A stretch of DNA of 64,000 bases from Deltaproteobacteria bacterium (GTDB lineage Bacteria; Myxococcota_A; Polyangia; Polyangiales; JADJMO01). The first letter of the stretch is position 1, and each line of letters starts with the position of its first letter. The translations under genes and the position numbers were made by a program. The stretch covers positions 1 to 64,000 of the forward strand of contig JACPFM010000032.1 in NCBI GenBank assembly GCA_016182965.1, in the 5' to 3' direction. Below are positions 1 to 9,669 of the stretch, one piece after another. The notes under the pieces were generated by a model. It saw nothing but the letters and a program-made list of their open reading frames with translations, ran no database searches and had not been told where the DNA came from.

Positions 1-1032
1 CTTGCCGAGGCCGCCGCCGCCGCCGGGGCAGCCGCACTTGCCGGTCTCGCCGGAGCGGCTCGTCGAGATCACGCCGCAGAACCCGCCGCACACGCCGCCC
101 TCGCCGGTGCACGAGCCGACGCACGACCGGGTCGCGCCGGCGCCGCCCGGTCCGCCCGGCGCGCCGTTGCTGCCCTTGATGCCGGCGGCGCCGTCGGCGG
201 GAACGAAACCAGAAAATCCGAAACTGCCGGGGATCTTGGCCGGCGCGCCGTTGGGACCGGGCGAGCCGTGCGCGCCGTGCGTGCCGGTGGCGATGGGGCT
301 GCACGCGTAACCGGTGCACGCGATCGGCACGCCCGGCGCGCCCCCGCTCGCCGCGCCGCCGTTGCCCGCCGAGCCGGCGACGATCTCGACGTCATCGAGC
401 GCGAACTGCGACCCGTCGCCGCGGACGAACACGCCGATGATCGACTCGCCCGACGTGTCGGGCACGGTGGCGCCCTTCGATTTCGTCGCGATGGTGACGC
501 CGCGGAGCCCCGAGCGGTGCGTGACGAGATCGGCGAGGACCGCGACGCCGGTCGGGGCGGCGATGACGGTCTGTGCGCGCGCGCCGGCCGCGCAGTTGCG
601 CGTCCACGACGCGCCCGTCGCCTTCCAGCCGCCCTCGACGAAGATGCCCGGCGTCGAGTCGGCGAAGGTGACGGCCTCGGCGTAGGTGCCGACGTCGAGG
701 AACACGCGCGAACGACCGAGCCCCCGCGCGGCCTTCATCGCGACGGTGATCGATTTGTACGGCTTGAGCCGCGTGCCATCGCCCGACGCGTCGCTGCCGA
801 CGGGGCTCGCGAAGATACCCATCGCGTCGTCGGGCACCGCCGCCGGATCGCAGGCGGGAGCGTTCGCATCGGCGCCGTCGCCGGTCGTGGCGTCGGGTGC
901 GGCGTCGGCCGTCGCGCCGTCGACCGGCGCGGTCTCGGCGGACGCGTCGTCGGTCGTCGGAGCGACCTCGAACGAACCGGAAGAACAGCCGGCGGCGACG
1001 ACGAGCATGAGGCAGAACGACGCGAGGCGCAT
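1..1032 (-). CDS. DUF1565-like lipoprotein with Gly-rich collagen-like tail (3' end off window)
   Basis: Starts at ATG 1032 and reads open to the left edge, so the C-terminus is missing. Residues 1-16 form a lipoprotein signal (hydrophobic VVAAGC, acylated Cys16), followed by an Asp/Ala/Thr-rich linker to about residue 65. A segment GSDASGDGTRLKPYKSI then matches the opening of DUF1565/parallel beta-helix surface proteins. The later part is Gly/Pro-rich with collagen-like GxxGxxG spacing and several Cys pairs. The family is typical of Myxococcota outer-surface proteins of unknown ligand. Family call is fair; function is unknown. Confidence 0.8.
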   Translation of the reverse strand, partial: MRLASFCLMLVVAAGCSSGSFEVAPTTDDASAETAPVDGATADAAPDATTGDGADANAPACDPAAVPDDAMGIFASPVGSDASGDGTRLKPYKSITVAMKAARGLGRSRVFLDVGTYAEAVTFADSTPGIFVEGGWKATGASWTRNCAAGARAQTVIAAPTGVAVLADLVTHRSGLRGVTIATKSKGATVPDTSGESIIGVFVRGDGSQFALDDVEIVAGSAGNGGAASGGAPGVPIACTGYACSPIATGTHGAHGSPGPNGAPAKIPGSFGFSGFVPADGAAGIKGSNGAPGGPGGAGATRSCVGSCTGEGGVCGGFCGVISTSRSGETGKCGCPGGGGGLGK

Positions 1033-1185
1033 GAGCTCCTGACCCGGATCGGCGGGGATCGGCGTTGTGACGGGCCGTCCCTGCTCTCTCTTCATCGGCC
1101 TCGCGTCAACATGCCCCCGAGCTTGCGCCATCGCAACGAGACGAGGCGGTGGAGCAGCGCTCCGCTAGGGCGTGGGCGCGGCGTA

Positions 1186-1872
1186 CTAGGGGCAGGCCGT
1201 CGCCGCCGCCGCGCACGTCGCGACCGAGGTGCACGTCGAGTTGAAGGCGGTCACGAGCTGGTGGGCGGTCTCGATCCCGTCGACGACGAACCAGACCCCG
1301 TACCGGCCGAGGTTCGCGTTGGCGCAGTCGGTCGTGGCCGTGTTCTCCATCGTGAACGTGTAGGTCCCGTCGGCGCCGATCGTCAGCGGCGACTCGGGCG
1401 TGAGCGACGGGGGCGCCGAGCCGCAGCTGACCTTCACGTAGTAGCGATAGGCCTTGGCGCTGGGGCGTCCGCGCACGGTGTAGCGCGCGAAGAAGGCGGG
1501 CGAGACGTGCGTCTTGCCGAGATCGGAGCAGCGGCCCGGATCGCTGCCCTCCTCGGTCGCCGTCGGCCGGTTCCAACACAGCGCGGCGAAGCAGTAGCTG
1601 CCCGTGCCGCACGCGTCGCCGGCGCAGCACGGCTTGCCCGCGACACCGCACGTCGTAGCGTCGGCGACGGCGCTGCCCGTGTCGACCGCGTCCGACGTGG
1701 AGGCGTCGTCGAAGGCCGCGGCGTCCTCGACGGGGAAGATGCTGGAGCCGTCGTTGCCGGTCGTGTCGTCGGTCGTGTCGGACGAGGCCGCGTCCTTCGG
1801 GTCGGGCGCGGTGTCTCCTCCGCCGGCGACGCAGGAGACGGCAAGGATCGAGAGGAGGGCGACGACGCGCAC
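1186..1872 (-). CDS. Hypothetical lipoprotein with Cys-rich motif
   Basis: The reading frame is open far upstream into the next gene, but the first hydrophobic export signal begins at GTG 1872 (VRVVALLSILAVSC), giving a 228-residue lipoprotein with Cys14 as acylation site. An Asp/Thr/Ser-rich linker (about residues 18-65) leads to a short Cys-rich block (CGVAGKPCCAGDACGTGSYC, a pattern common in Myxococcota lipoproteins) and a C-terminal domain with several Cys that I do not recognise. No Shine-Dalgarno sequence is evident at the chosen start. It ends 153 bases before the DUF1565-like gene on the same strand. Confidence 0.7.
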   Translation of the reverse strand: MRVVALLSILAVSCVAGGGDTAPDPKDAASSDTTDDTTGNDGSSIFPVEDAAAFDDASTSDAVDTGSAVADATTCGVAGKPCCAGDACGTGSYCFAALCWNRPTATEEGSDPGRCSDLGKTHVSPAFFARYTVRGRPSAKAYRYYVKVSCGSAPPSLTPESPLTIGADGTYTFTMENTATTDCANANLGRYGVWFVVDGIETAHQLVTAFNSTCTSVATCAAAATACP

Positions 1873-1922
1873 GTGCGCCAGCGTACCGCGTCCGGGCCGG
1901 GCCTGCTCCGGCCCCGTGCGCC

Positions 1923-2528
1923 TCAGGGGAGCGCGACGCCGGGCGGCCTGGTGTGCCGCACGCGTTCGCGCATCGTCGGCGCGTCGAGCTCCGTGATGAA
2001 CGACGGGATCGCGCCCCACACGGCGTGGAACCCGAACCGGCGCAGCTCGCGGAGCGCGCTGTCCTTGTCCCATCCCTGCTCGACGATGCGGTACGACGCG
2101 ATCGTGTAGCCGGTGCGATCGGCGCCGTGCTGGCAGTGCACGAACACAGGCGCGTTCGCCGGGTCGCGCACGATCGCGAGGACTTGGGCGACGACCTCGC
2201 TCTGCGGGTTCCAAGCCTGCGACGGGAGCTCGACGTAGCGAAGGCCGAGCCCCGCGATCGTCTCGCGGTCGGAGTGCGCGCTGCGCAGGTTGACGATCGT
2301 GCGGACACCCAGCGCCTTCAAGGTTCGGAAGCCGACCGCCGTCGGCTGCGCGCCGCGGTAGAGGACGGGCGACACCTGCGCGAAGTTCGAGAGCCCCGCG
2401 AGATCGTCCCGCGGCGCTGTCTGCGCCGTCGCCGACGTCGGCGCGCTGGCGATCGGGTGGCGCGGCGGCTCGGGCGTCGCCGAGCACGCGGTCAGGAGGA
2501 CGACCAGGAGCGGCGCGGCGATACGCAT
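1923..2528 (-). CDS. Tyrosine/dual-specificity phosphatase-like lipoprotein
   Basis: 201 residues. LLTAC at residues 11-15 is a lipobox, so the protein should be anchored in the envelope, facing the periplasm or surface. HCQHGADRTG (residues 131-140) is the Cx5R P-loop of Cys-based protein tyrosine phosphatases, with nucleophile Cys132 and phosphate-binding Arg138. Upstream, VSPVLYRGAQP and the TIVNLR segment are typical of the compact plant/fungal/bacterial Siw14-like or DUF442-type PTP fold, and the Asp of SDRE may act as general acid. Substrate unknown; phosphoprotein or inositol phosphate is possible. It lies 50 bases upstream of the 228-residue lipoprotein gene. Confidence 0.85.
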   Translation of the reverse strand: MRIAAPLLVVLLTACSATPEPPRHPIASAPTSATAQTAPRDDLAGLSNFAQVSPVLYRGAQPTAVGFRTLKALGVRTIVNLRSAHSDRETIAGLGLRYVELPSQAWNPQSEVVAQVLAIVRDPANAPVFVHCQHGADRTGYTIASYRIVEQGWDKDSALRELRRFGFHAVWGAIPSFITELDAPTMRERVRHTRPPGVALP

Positions 2529-2537
2529 GGGTCCTCT

Positions 2538-3302
2538 TCAGAAGGTCACGCCGGTGGTGACGCCGGCGCGGTGCACGCCGTCGACGTCCGGCACGAAGAA
2601 CGCGTGGAGCGGCACGTAGAAGTTCCCGGAGCGCGGGGTCCAACCGGCGGCGATGATGGTGTGCGCCTGGCTGCCCTTCAACGGGGCGAGGTTCACGCCG
2701 ACGCCGACTTGGAAGCTGTTTCGGAACTCGAAGCCGATGAGGCCGTTGGCGCTCGGGTAGAACCGGCTCTGCTCGAGGCCGCTGACCATGACGTTGCTCA
2801 CCAGCAGCACGTTCATGTTGGAGTTCCCCAGCATGCGGTAGAAAGCCTCGTAGCCGATGAGGAACTGGTGCGGCGAACGCATCGCCGTTCGGTCGGCCAG
2901 GCTGTCACCGCCGAGCGCCTCGATCTTCTTCTGGTGCTCGAACACGTAGAGGTATCCGAGGCGGAAGCCGGTCAGCAGCCGCTGCTCGGCGAGCGACTCG
3001 CTCGAGCTCGGAGACGTCGCCCGATCGACGATCGGCGCGCTCGGCGAAGGGGCGACCGGCGAGGGTGCGGCCACGGAAGGCGCGCCCGAGGAGAACGACG
3101 GCGCCGCCGTCTCGACGGTGATCGTGGCCTTCGCCGTCGTGGGCGCGGCCGGCGGCAGCGGCGAGGGTGGCGGTGGTGACGCGGTCGGCGGAGCCTCCGC
3201 GTGCGGCGGCTGCGCGTCGGCGGCCGGCAGCACCTCGGCGTGCGCGGCGGCAGCGAACGACGACGTGAACAGGAGGACGGCGGTGGTCAGACGAGCGCGC
3301 AT
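2538..3302 (-). CDS. Outer-membrane/periplasmic hypothetical protein with Pro-rich linker
   Basis: 254 residues from ATG 3302, chosen because an AGAGAGG-like ribosome-binding site sits about 7 bases upstream; an in-frame GTG at 3308 lies too close to that site. A Sec signal peptide ends near AHAEV. A Pro/Ala/Ser-rich linker follows to about residue 100. The C-terminal half has alternating hydrophobic/polar segments and ends in a short strand finishing in Phe (AGVTTGVTF), as outer-membrane beta-barrels do. No family recognised. It ends 9 bases upstream of the phosphatase lipoprotein, so the two are probably co-transcribed. Confidence 0.7.
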   Translation of the reverse strand: MRARLTTAVLLFTSSFAAAAHAEVLPAADAQPPHAEAPPTASPPPPSPLPPAAPTTAKATITVETAAPSFSSGAPSVAAPSPVAPSPSAPIVDRATSPSSSESLAEQRLLTGFRLGYLYVFEHQKKIEALGGDSLADRTAMRSPHQFLIGYEAFYRMLGNSNMNVLLVSNVMVSGLEQSRFYPSANGLIGFEFRNSFQVGVGVNLAPLKGSQAHTIIAAGWTPRSGNFYVPLHAFFVPDVDGVHRAGVTTGVTF

Positions 3303-3530
3303 GGGCACCTCTCTTTCGTGCGCCGCGCCAATGCAACGGTCGATCCCAGACCCGTCCTTCGAGGATCCTGTGGCTTTTCCGCGACGATGCGGCGAGCGAT
3401 TCGCGGGGCGTCGGCGATCGGGCTTCGCAGCCGCGAACGCGCGCGCGCATGGTCATGTCTTCGGCGTGTCTCGAGCGGCGACGCGCGCCGCTCGGTCGAC
3501 GGTCGCTGGCCGCTGAAGTAACGCGGATCG

Positions 3531-6362
3531 GTGGCCGAGGAGCGGGGTCGAGCGGCGCGGTTCTTCGAAGGCTTCGCCAATGCGCTGCTCGAACGCGCCG
3601 TCCCGCGCGTGCGCGAGTGGCTGCAGGCGCGCTTCGGAGCCGGCGCCGACGTCGGCGGGATCCGCCTCGACGGGCGCGACGTCCACGTCGACGACACGCG
3701 CGTGCCGCTCGGTCCGCGCGCCCGGCTCACCATCGCGCGCGCCACCTTCCGCATCACCGGCGAGGCGACGCGCCCGCTGGTGCTGCACGCGCTGACCGGC
3801 GAGGTGCGCGTCGACGAGGGCGGGTTCGTCGCCCCGGTGCGCTTCGAGTCCTCGCGCGAGGTGCACGCCGAGGCGTGGATCGAGGGCGCGTTGACGGTCG
3901 AGCGCGCGACCTGGCCGCGCGTCGACGCCGCCGGCGAGCAGGCGCCGCTCGACGGATCGCTCGCCGTGCTGGTCACCTCCACGCGGTGGACGCTCGCGCG
4001 CGGCGCCTTCACGTGCGCCGACGCGCGCATCGCGATCGATGCCGAAGGGGACCTCGATGCGAGCGGTATGAAGCGCCTCTCGAGCGCGCGGGTCGACCTC
4101 CGCGACGCGCGGGCCGCGCACTTCGCCGACGCGGCGCTGGCGATCACCGGCGCGCGCATGAGCGGCGCGCTCACCCTGTTGAAGGAGGCGCGCGTCGAGG
4201 GAACGCTCGCCTGGCTCTCGCAATCCGGGCTCGACGCCGAAGTGAGCGCCACGACCGAGCGTTCCTCGCTGCGGGTGGTCGCGAACGCCGCGCTCGACGA
4301 GACGGTGCGCGGGACCATCGAGGGACGGATCGGTGTCGCCGAGGTGATGGAGGCGTTCGATCTGCCCGCGGTCGCGCGGCCGCTCGACGACGACGTCGCG
4401 CGCTGCGAGGCCCGGCTCTCCGGCACCACGCGCGCGCCGCGCACCTTCGGCACGCTACGCGCCGACGTCCTCCGCGTGCGGCTCGGGCGCCCGTCATTTC
4501 TCCCGCCGCGCGCCGTGAGGGACGCGGTCGTCGAGTTCGACGTCGACGCGCAGGGCGCGAAGGCGCACGGCTCGCTCGGGGTCGACGACGGCGCGGTGCG
4601 CTTCGACGCGAGCTTCCCGCTGGGCGGAGGCGAGCGCGCGCTGAAGCTCGAGCCCGATCGCGTCCCCGCGGAGTGGGCCTCCGATCTCGCGACTTCGAAG
4701 ATCCCCGACGACGCGCGGGTCTCCGGCGAGCTCGGCCTCGACGGCGGGACGGTGCGCGTGACGACCGCGCGCACGCGCCTCGCGTTCGAGCCGCTGCGGG
4801 TGCGCGACGGTCGCTTCGTCGACACGCGGCTGCGCGGCGACGTGGCGTCGAGCGATCTCCTCACGCTCGGCCTCCTGCCGGCGGGCGCTCGGCTCGACGA
4901 GATCGCGAGCGTCGATGGCTCGGTCGACGGCCCGCTGCGTGATCCTGCGTTCGACGGCACGCTGCGCGTCCGCGACGTCGAGGTGGCGCTGCTCGCCTCG
5001 CGCGAGCGGGTGACGGTGCGCTTCGCCGACGCACCGGCGCTGCTCGGCGAGCTCGCCAGCGAACTGACCAGCACGCGGGTGCGCGTCGCCGGAGACGGCG
5101 CCCGACCGAGCGGCGAATGGTGGCTGCCGCGCGACGCCGCGCTCACCGGCGAGGTGGCGGTGGCCGCTTTCGCGATCGACGCCGAGATCGGCGTCGAGAC
5201 GGCGACGTCGGCGATGTTGGCCAAGATCCGCGTGGGCGCGGACGGCGCGCTCGATGGGTCCACCGTCCGCGGTCGCCTGTCCTTCGCCGACGCGATCGTG
5301 ATCGGCCTCTTCCGCAGTCGCGTCCGCCCGCGCCCGATCGGCGCCGCGAAGGTGAAGGCCGCGCTCGCGGGAACCAGCGGCCAGCCGGTGCTGCACGCCG
5401 ATCTCGAGGCGGCGGCGCTCGATCTCGAGGTCCCGGCGATCGCGCCGCTCCCCTTGCGCGAGGTCTCCGCGCGCCTCACCGTCGACGGCGCGGGCCTCGT
5501 CGTGCGATCGATCGTCGCGCGCGTGCACGGCGGCGAGGCGAGCTGCGAGGCGCTCGTCGGGTTCGGCCCGGCGTTCGACGGCATGCAGTGGCGCATTCGC
5601 CTCGGCGGCGTGCGCATCGAGGAGATCGCGCTCGCCGAGCAGCGCAAGCTCGGCGCGTGGCTGCGCGGCGGCCTGCTCGGGTCCGTGACGCTCGACTCCC
5701 GCGGCGACGGTCCGCTGATCGGCAACGGCGAGCTGCGCGTCGACGGGCCCGAATACGAGGCGATCGCGCTCCTCGCTCCCACGCTGTCGCGTCACGGCCT
5801 CTCGACGCCCTCCCCCGTCGGCGTCGCGCCGCTCGTCTGCCGATTCGGCTTCGGCGAGCGCGGCGTGCGCTTCGACGGTCTCGACGCGCGCGTCGACGGC
5901 GTCGCCGTGAACGGCTGGACTACCATCGACTGGACGCGCGTGCTCGCCGGGCGCCTCGACGTCCAGCTCGACGCGCGCGTCGTGCGCAACCACGCGCTGC
6001 TCGGCATCCCGGCGCTGTTCGCGCGGACCATCCCCCTGGTCGTCGATCTCGGAGGCACCGTCGACGATCCGAGCGCGCGCCTGAATCCGCTGCAGACCCT
6101 CGGCGTGGCCGACACGGTCGACAGCGTGACCTCCGCGTTCGCCGAGCTGTTCGCCGTCCCCCGCCGCGAGCCGAGCGCGCCGACTCCCCGCCGCGAGCCG
6201 CCGCCCGCGCCCTCCTCGGAGCTCGACGCGATCCTCGATCGCATCCTCGATCATGATCCGCGCTCCGAGGACTTGATCGCGCAGCTGATCGATCGCGGCG
6301 TCGACGCCGACGAGTTCGAGCGGCTGCTCGACCGACGCCGCGCGGCGAGGCGACGGCGCTAG
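3531..6362 (+). CDS. AsmA/TamB-like large envelope protein
   Basis: 943 residues from GTG 3531. The body is a long run of short beta-strand repeats of the kind LDGS..V.G.L.V..V.V, with recurring phrases such as LDGSVRGRLSF-like and LEVPAIAPLPLREVSA, characteristic of AsmA-like, DUF748-like and TamB-like proteins that form hydrophobic grooves spanning the periplasm for lipid or protein transport. The N-terminus (FFEGFANALLERAVPRVREWL) is amphipathic rather than a classical signal peptide, which is odd for an envelope protein; the true start could differ. The C-terminal 90 residues are Pro-rich then helical and acidic. It converges on the next gene. Assignment to the superfamily is by repeat texture only. 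Confidence 0.6.
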   Translation: MAEERGRAARFFEGFANALLERAVPRVREWLQARFGAGADVGGIRLDGRDVHVDDTRVPLGPRARLTIARATFRITGEATRPLVLHALTGEVRVDEGGFVAPVRFESSREVHAEAWIEGALTVERATWPRVDAAGEQAPLDGSLAVLVTSTRWTLARGAFTCADARIAIDAEGDLDASGMKRLSSARVDLRDARAAHFADAALAITGARMSGALTLLKEARVEGTLAWLSQSGLDAEVSATTERSSLRVVANAALDETVRGTIEGRIGVAEVMEAFDLPAVARPLDDDVARCEARLSGTTRAPRTFGTLRADVLRVRLGRPSFLPPRAVRDAVVEFDVDAQGAKAHGSLGVDDGAVRFDASFPLGGGERALKLEPDRVPAEWASDLATSKIPDDARVSGELGLDGGTVRVTTARTRLAFEPLRVRDGRFVDTRLRGDVASSDLLTLGLLPAGARLDEIASVDGSVDGPLRDPAFDGTLRVRDVEVALLASRERVTVRFADAPALLGELASELTSTRVRVAGDGARPSGEWWLPRDAALTGEVAVAAFAIDAEIGVETATSAMLAKIRVGADGALDGSTVRGRLSFADAIVIGLFRSRVRPRPIGAAKVKAALAGTSGQPVLHADLEAAALDLEVPAIAPLPLREVSARLTVDGAGLVVRSIVARVHGGEASCEALVGFGPAFDGMQWRIRLGGVRIEEIALAEQRKLGAWLRGGLLGSVTLDSRGDGPLIGNGELRVDGPEYEAIALLAPTLSRHGLSTPSPVGVAPLVCRFGFGERGVRFDGLDARVDGVAVNGWTTIDWTRVLAGRLDVQLDARVVRNHALLGIPALFARTIPLVVDLGGTVDDPSARLNPLQTLGVADTVDSVTSAFAELFAVPRREPSAPTPRREPPPAPSSELDAILDRILDHDPRSEDLIAQLIDRGVDADEFERLLDRRRAARRRR

Positions 6363-6478
6363 GGATGCGGAATGCGAGTTGGCGTACGCCGCGTATCTGT
6401 GGAAACGGCAGCGCGCCCTCCTCTCGTGAAGAGAGAGGCCCCGGGCACCGATTCGACGCGGTGAGCGCTGCGAGACCG

Positions 6479-7312
6479 TCAAATCGTGAAGCCGAGCGTC
6501 GCCAGCATCCACAGCTGGTGCACGCGCTCCGCTGGATGCATCGTGATCCACACGCCGCCCGGACCGGCCGGGTGGGTGATCGGGTCGCCGTTGCGGTCAC
6601 GCACGACCGCCCACGGGCTCTCGCCAAACGCGGCGTACTCCCATCCTGCGAGGAGTCCGGCCGCGAGTCGCCGCGTGAACGACCAGCTCGACGCGACGCG
6701 CACACGCGCACCGAGCTTGCCGGTCGGCTCGAGATCGATCGGTGCGGACCGCTCCGAATCGATGCGCACCGCGGCGTGGAAGCTCGGGACGAGGGCCGCT
6801 TCGATCGTGAGGTCCACCGGCCGGGCGACGCGGGCCTCGAGCCGAGTGCCGATGGCCAGCGCGGCCCAGCGTTGCTGCCAATCCGCGGCGCCGACCGCGT
6901 CGATGCTGCGGGCCCAGTAGTGATACGCGAGGCCGACGTACTCGACGAGACGTATGTCGTCTTCGATCTCCAACCGCCCGCCGATGGCGAGCTCCGGCGT
7001 GATCCACCGATTCGTGGTCGTGGCCCGAAAGACGTCGGTCGTCGGGTCCCACACGCGATAGTCCGTCTTCCCCGCGATGGCCGTGACGCGAAGGCGAGCG
7101 AACAGAGGCAGGTCTCCCGAGGTCACCGCCTCGACCGCCGCCGCCGGCAGGAAGCCACGCTCGGTGGTGTCGATGGGCGCGTCCGACTGACGCGTGTGAT
7201 CGACGTAGACCATACCCACGCCGGCGGTGGTGCGGACGGCAAGATCACCGGCACGGGCCGGCAGCGCCACCAGCGCAACGCCGAATGCCATGAACCAACA
7301 CGCGGAGCGCAT
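6479..7312 (-). CDS. Putative outer-membrane beta-barrel protein
   Basis: 277 residues from ATG 7312, where a Sec signal peptide (MRSACWFMAFGVALVALPARAG) begins. The open frame continues upstream through the GCGTTC tandem repeat, where it would encode only an Ala-Asn run, so that extension is rejected. The mature part shows alternating strands (LAVRTTAGVGMVYVDHTR, RLRVTAIAGKTDYRVW, LAIGTRLEARVA) and ends LWMLATLGFTI, compatible with a small outer-membrane barrel or OmpA-like receptor. No named family recognised. The 126-base gap upstream is mostly the hexamer repeat, so any promoter for this gene lies in or next to it. Confidence 0.65.
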   Translation of the reverse strand: MRSACWFMAFGVALVALPARAGDLAVRTTAGVGMVYVDHTRQSDAPIDTTERGFLPAAAVEAVTSGDLPLFARLRVTAIAGKTDYRVWDPTTDVFRATTTNRWITPELAIGGRLEIEDDIRLVEYVGLAYHYWARSIDAVGAADWQQRWAALAIGTRLEARVARPVDLTIEAALVPSFHAAVRIDSERSAPIDLEPTGKLGARVRVASSWSFTRRLAAGLLAGWEYAAFGESPWAVVRDRNGDPITHPAGPGGVWITMHPAERVHQLWMLATLGFTI

Positions 7313-7351
7313 CGGATCGCCGGTCGTCACACCCGCACGACCCGCTTCCGC

Positions 7352-7435
7352 GTTCGCGTTCGCGTTCGCGTTCGCGTTCGCGTTCGCGTTCGCGTTCGCG
7401 TGCGCGTTCGCGTTCGCGTTCGCGTGCGCGTTCAC
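7352..7435. repeat. Hexanucleotide tandem repeat (GTTCGC)n
   Basis: Fourteen consecutive hexamer units: eleven perfect GTTCGC copies, two GTGCGC variants and a final GTTCAC. The array ends at the stop codon of the response-regulator gene (7439-7441) and lies 40 bases upstream of the beta-barrel gene start at 7312. It looks like a slippage-prone simple repeat in a short intergenic region. Confidence 0.95.
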
Positions 7436-7438
7436 GTT

Positions 7439-8896
<1,458 letters not shown>

Positions 8897-8910
8897 GGTC
8901 GTCCCCCGTT

Positions 8911-9669
8911 CTACACCGCGTCGTCGAAACGGGGGAGCACGAGCGCGATGAGGTTGCGGGAGCCGCGCTGGCCCACCTCCAGGCGCCCGCCCGCCCGGCG
9001 CGCGGCGACCGCGGCGGCGTAGAGGGAGAGCCCGCGACCGTAGCGGCAGTCCGGCCGGCCCTTCAGACGAGCCTGGCCGTCGCGCGACAGCGCCTCTTCG
9101 CGGAGCTCGGGGGGGATGACCAGGCCGTCGTCGATCACCACCAGCGCGACCTCGCCGTCGCGAGGCTCGAGGGCGACGGTGACGTGCGTGCCGCTCGGCG
9201 CGTGCTGCACCGCGTTCGCCAGGGCGTTGTCGGCGGCGCGGACGAGCGTGTCGCGGTCGGAGAGCACCCAGACGCCGGCCTCGCCGCGGATGTCGAGCTG
9301 CACCCGCCGCGACTCCGCGGCGGCGACGTGGCGCGCGACCGTCTCGTCGAGGATCGCCTGCAGATCGACCGGGGAGGGCTCGCCCGCGGGCACGTGCCCG
9401 AGCTCGCGCGCGATCACCTCGAGGTTCGAGACGAAGCGGTGCAGCGCGTCGCACGCGAGCCGCGCGTCTTGCAGCGACTCGCGCACGTCGACGAGCTCGG
9501 CCTGCGTCGGCGCCGACGCGGGCCCGAGATCGTGCGCGAAGCCGTCGACGAAGCCGACGTTGGTCACGACCGCGGCGAGCGGGTTCTTCAGATCGTGGGC
9601 GAGCAGCGAGAGCACCTCGGCGATCGCGCGTGCTTCGTCGTCGCCGTGATCGTCGGAGGAGGAGGTCAT
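8911..9669 (-). CDS. Soluble histidine kinase
   Basis: 252 residues. The H-box LLAHDLKNPLAA carries the phosphorylatable His25, the N-box is DNALANAVQHAPSGTHV, and the G2-type motif GRGLSLYAAAVAARR is present. The G1 motif is unusual (DDGLVIPPEL instead of DxGxG), so the ATP lid may be altered. There is no membrane segment and no obvious sensor domain, so input must come from a partner protein. ATG 9669 overlaps the hisC stop codon by ATGA, and the response regulator follows after 14 bases, making hisC-kinase-regulator one translational unit. Confidence 0.9.
   Translation of the reverse strand: MTSSSDDHGDDEARAIAEVLSLLAHDLKNPLAAVVTNVGFVDGFAHDLGPASAPTQAELVDVRESLQDARLACDALHRFVSNLEVIARELGHVPAGEPSPVDLQAILDETVARHVAAAESRRVQLDIRGEAGVWVLSDRDTLVRAADNALANAVQHAPSGTHVTVALEPRDGEVALVVIDDGLVIPPELREEALSRDGQARLKGRPDCRYGRGLSLYAAAVAARRAGGRLEVGQRGSRNLIALVLPRFDDAV

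Noticed and set aside
3287..5782. 831-codon minus-strand frame opposite the AsmA-like gene
   Set aside because: Ser/Arg/Pro-rich shadow with no motif; the plus-strand frame has repeat structure and correct codon-position bias.
6415..6450. Possible hairpin terminator between convergent genes
   Set aside because: Only a 5-bp CTCTC/GAGAG stem with no U-tract on either strand.
7313..7435. N-terminal Ala-Asn repeat extension of the beta-barrel protein
   Set aside because: It arises from reading through the hexamer repeat; the true export signal starts at ATG 7312.
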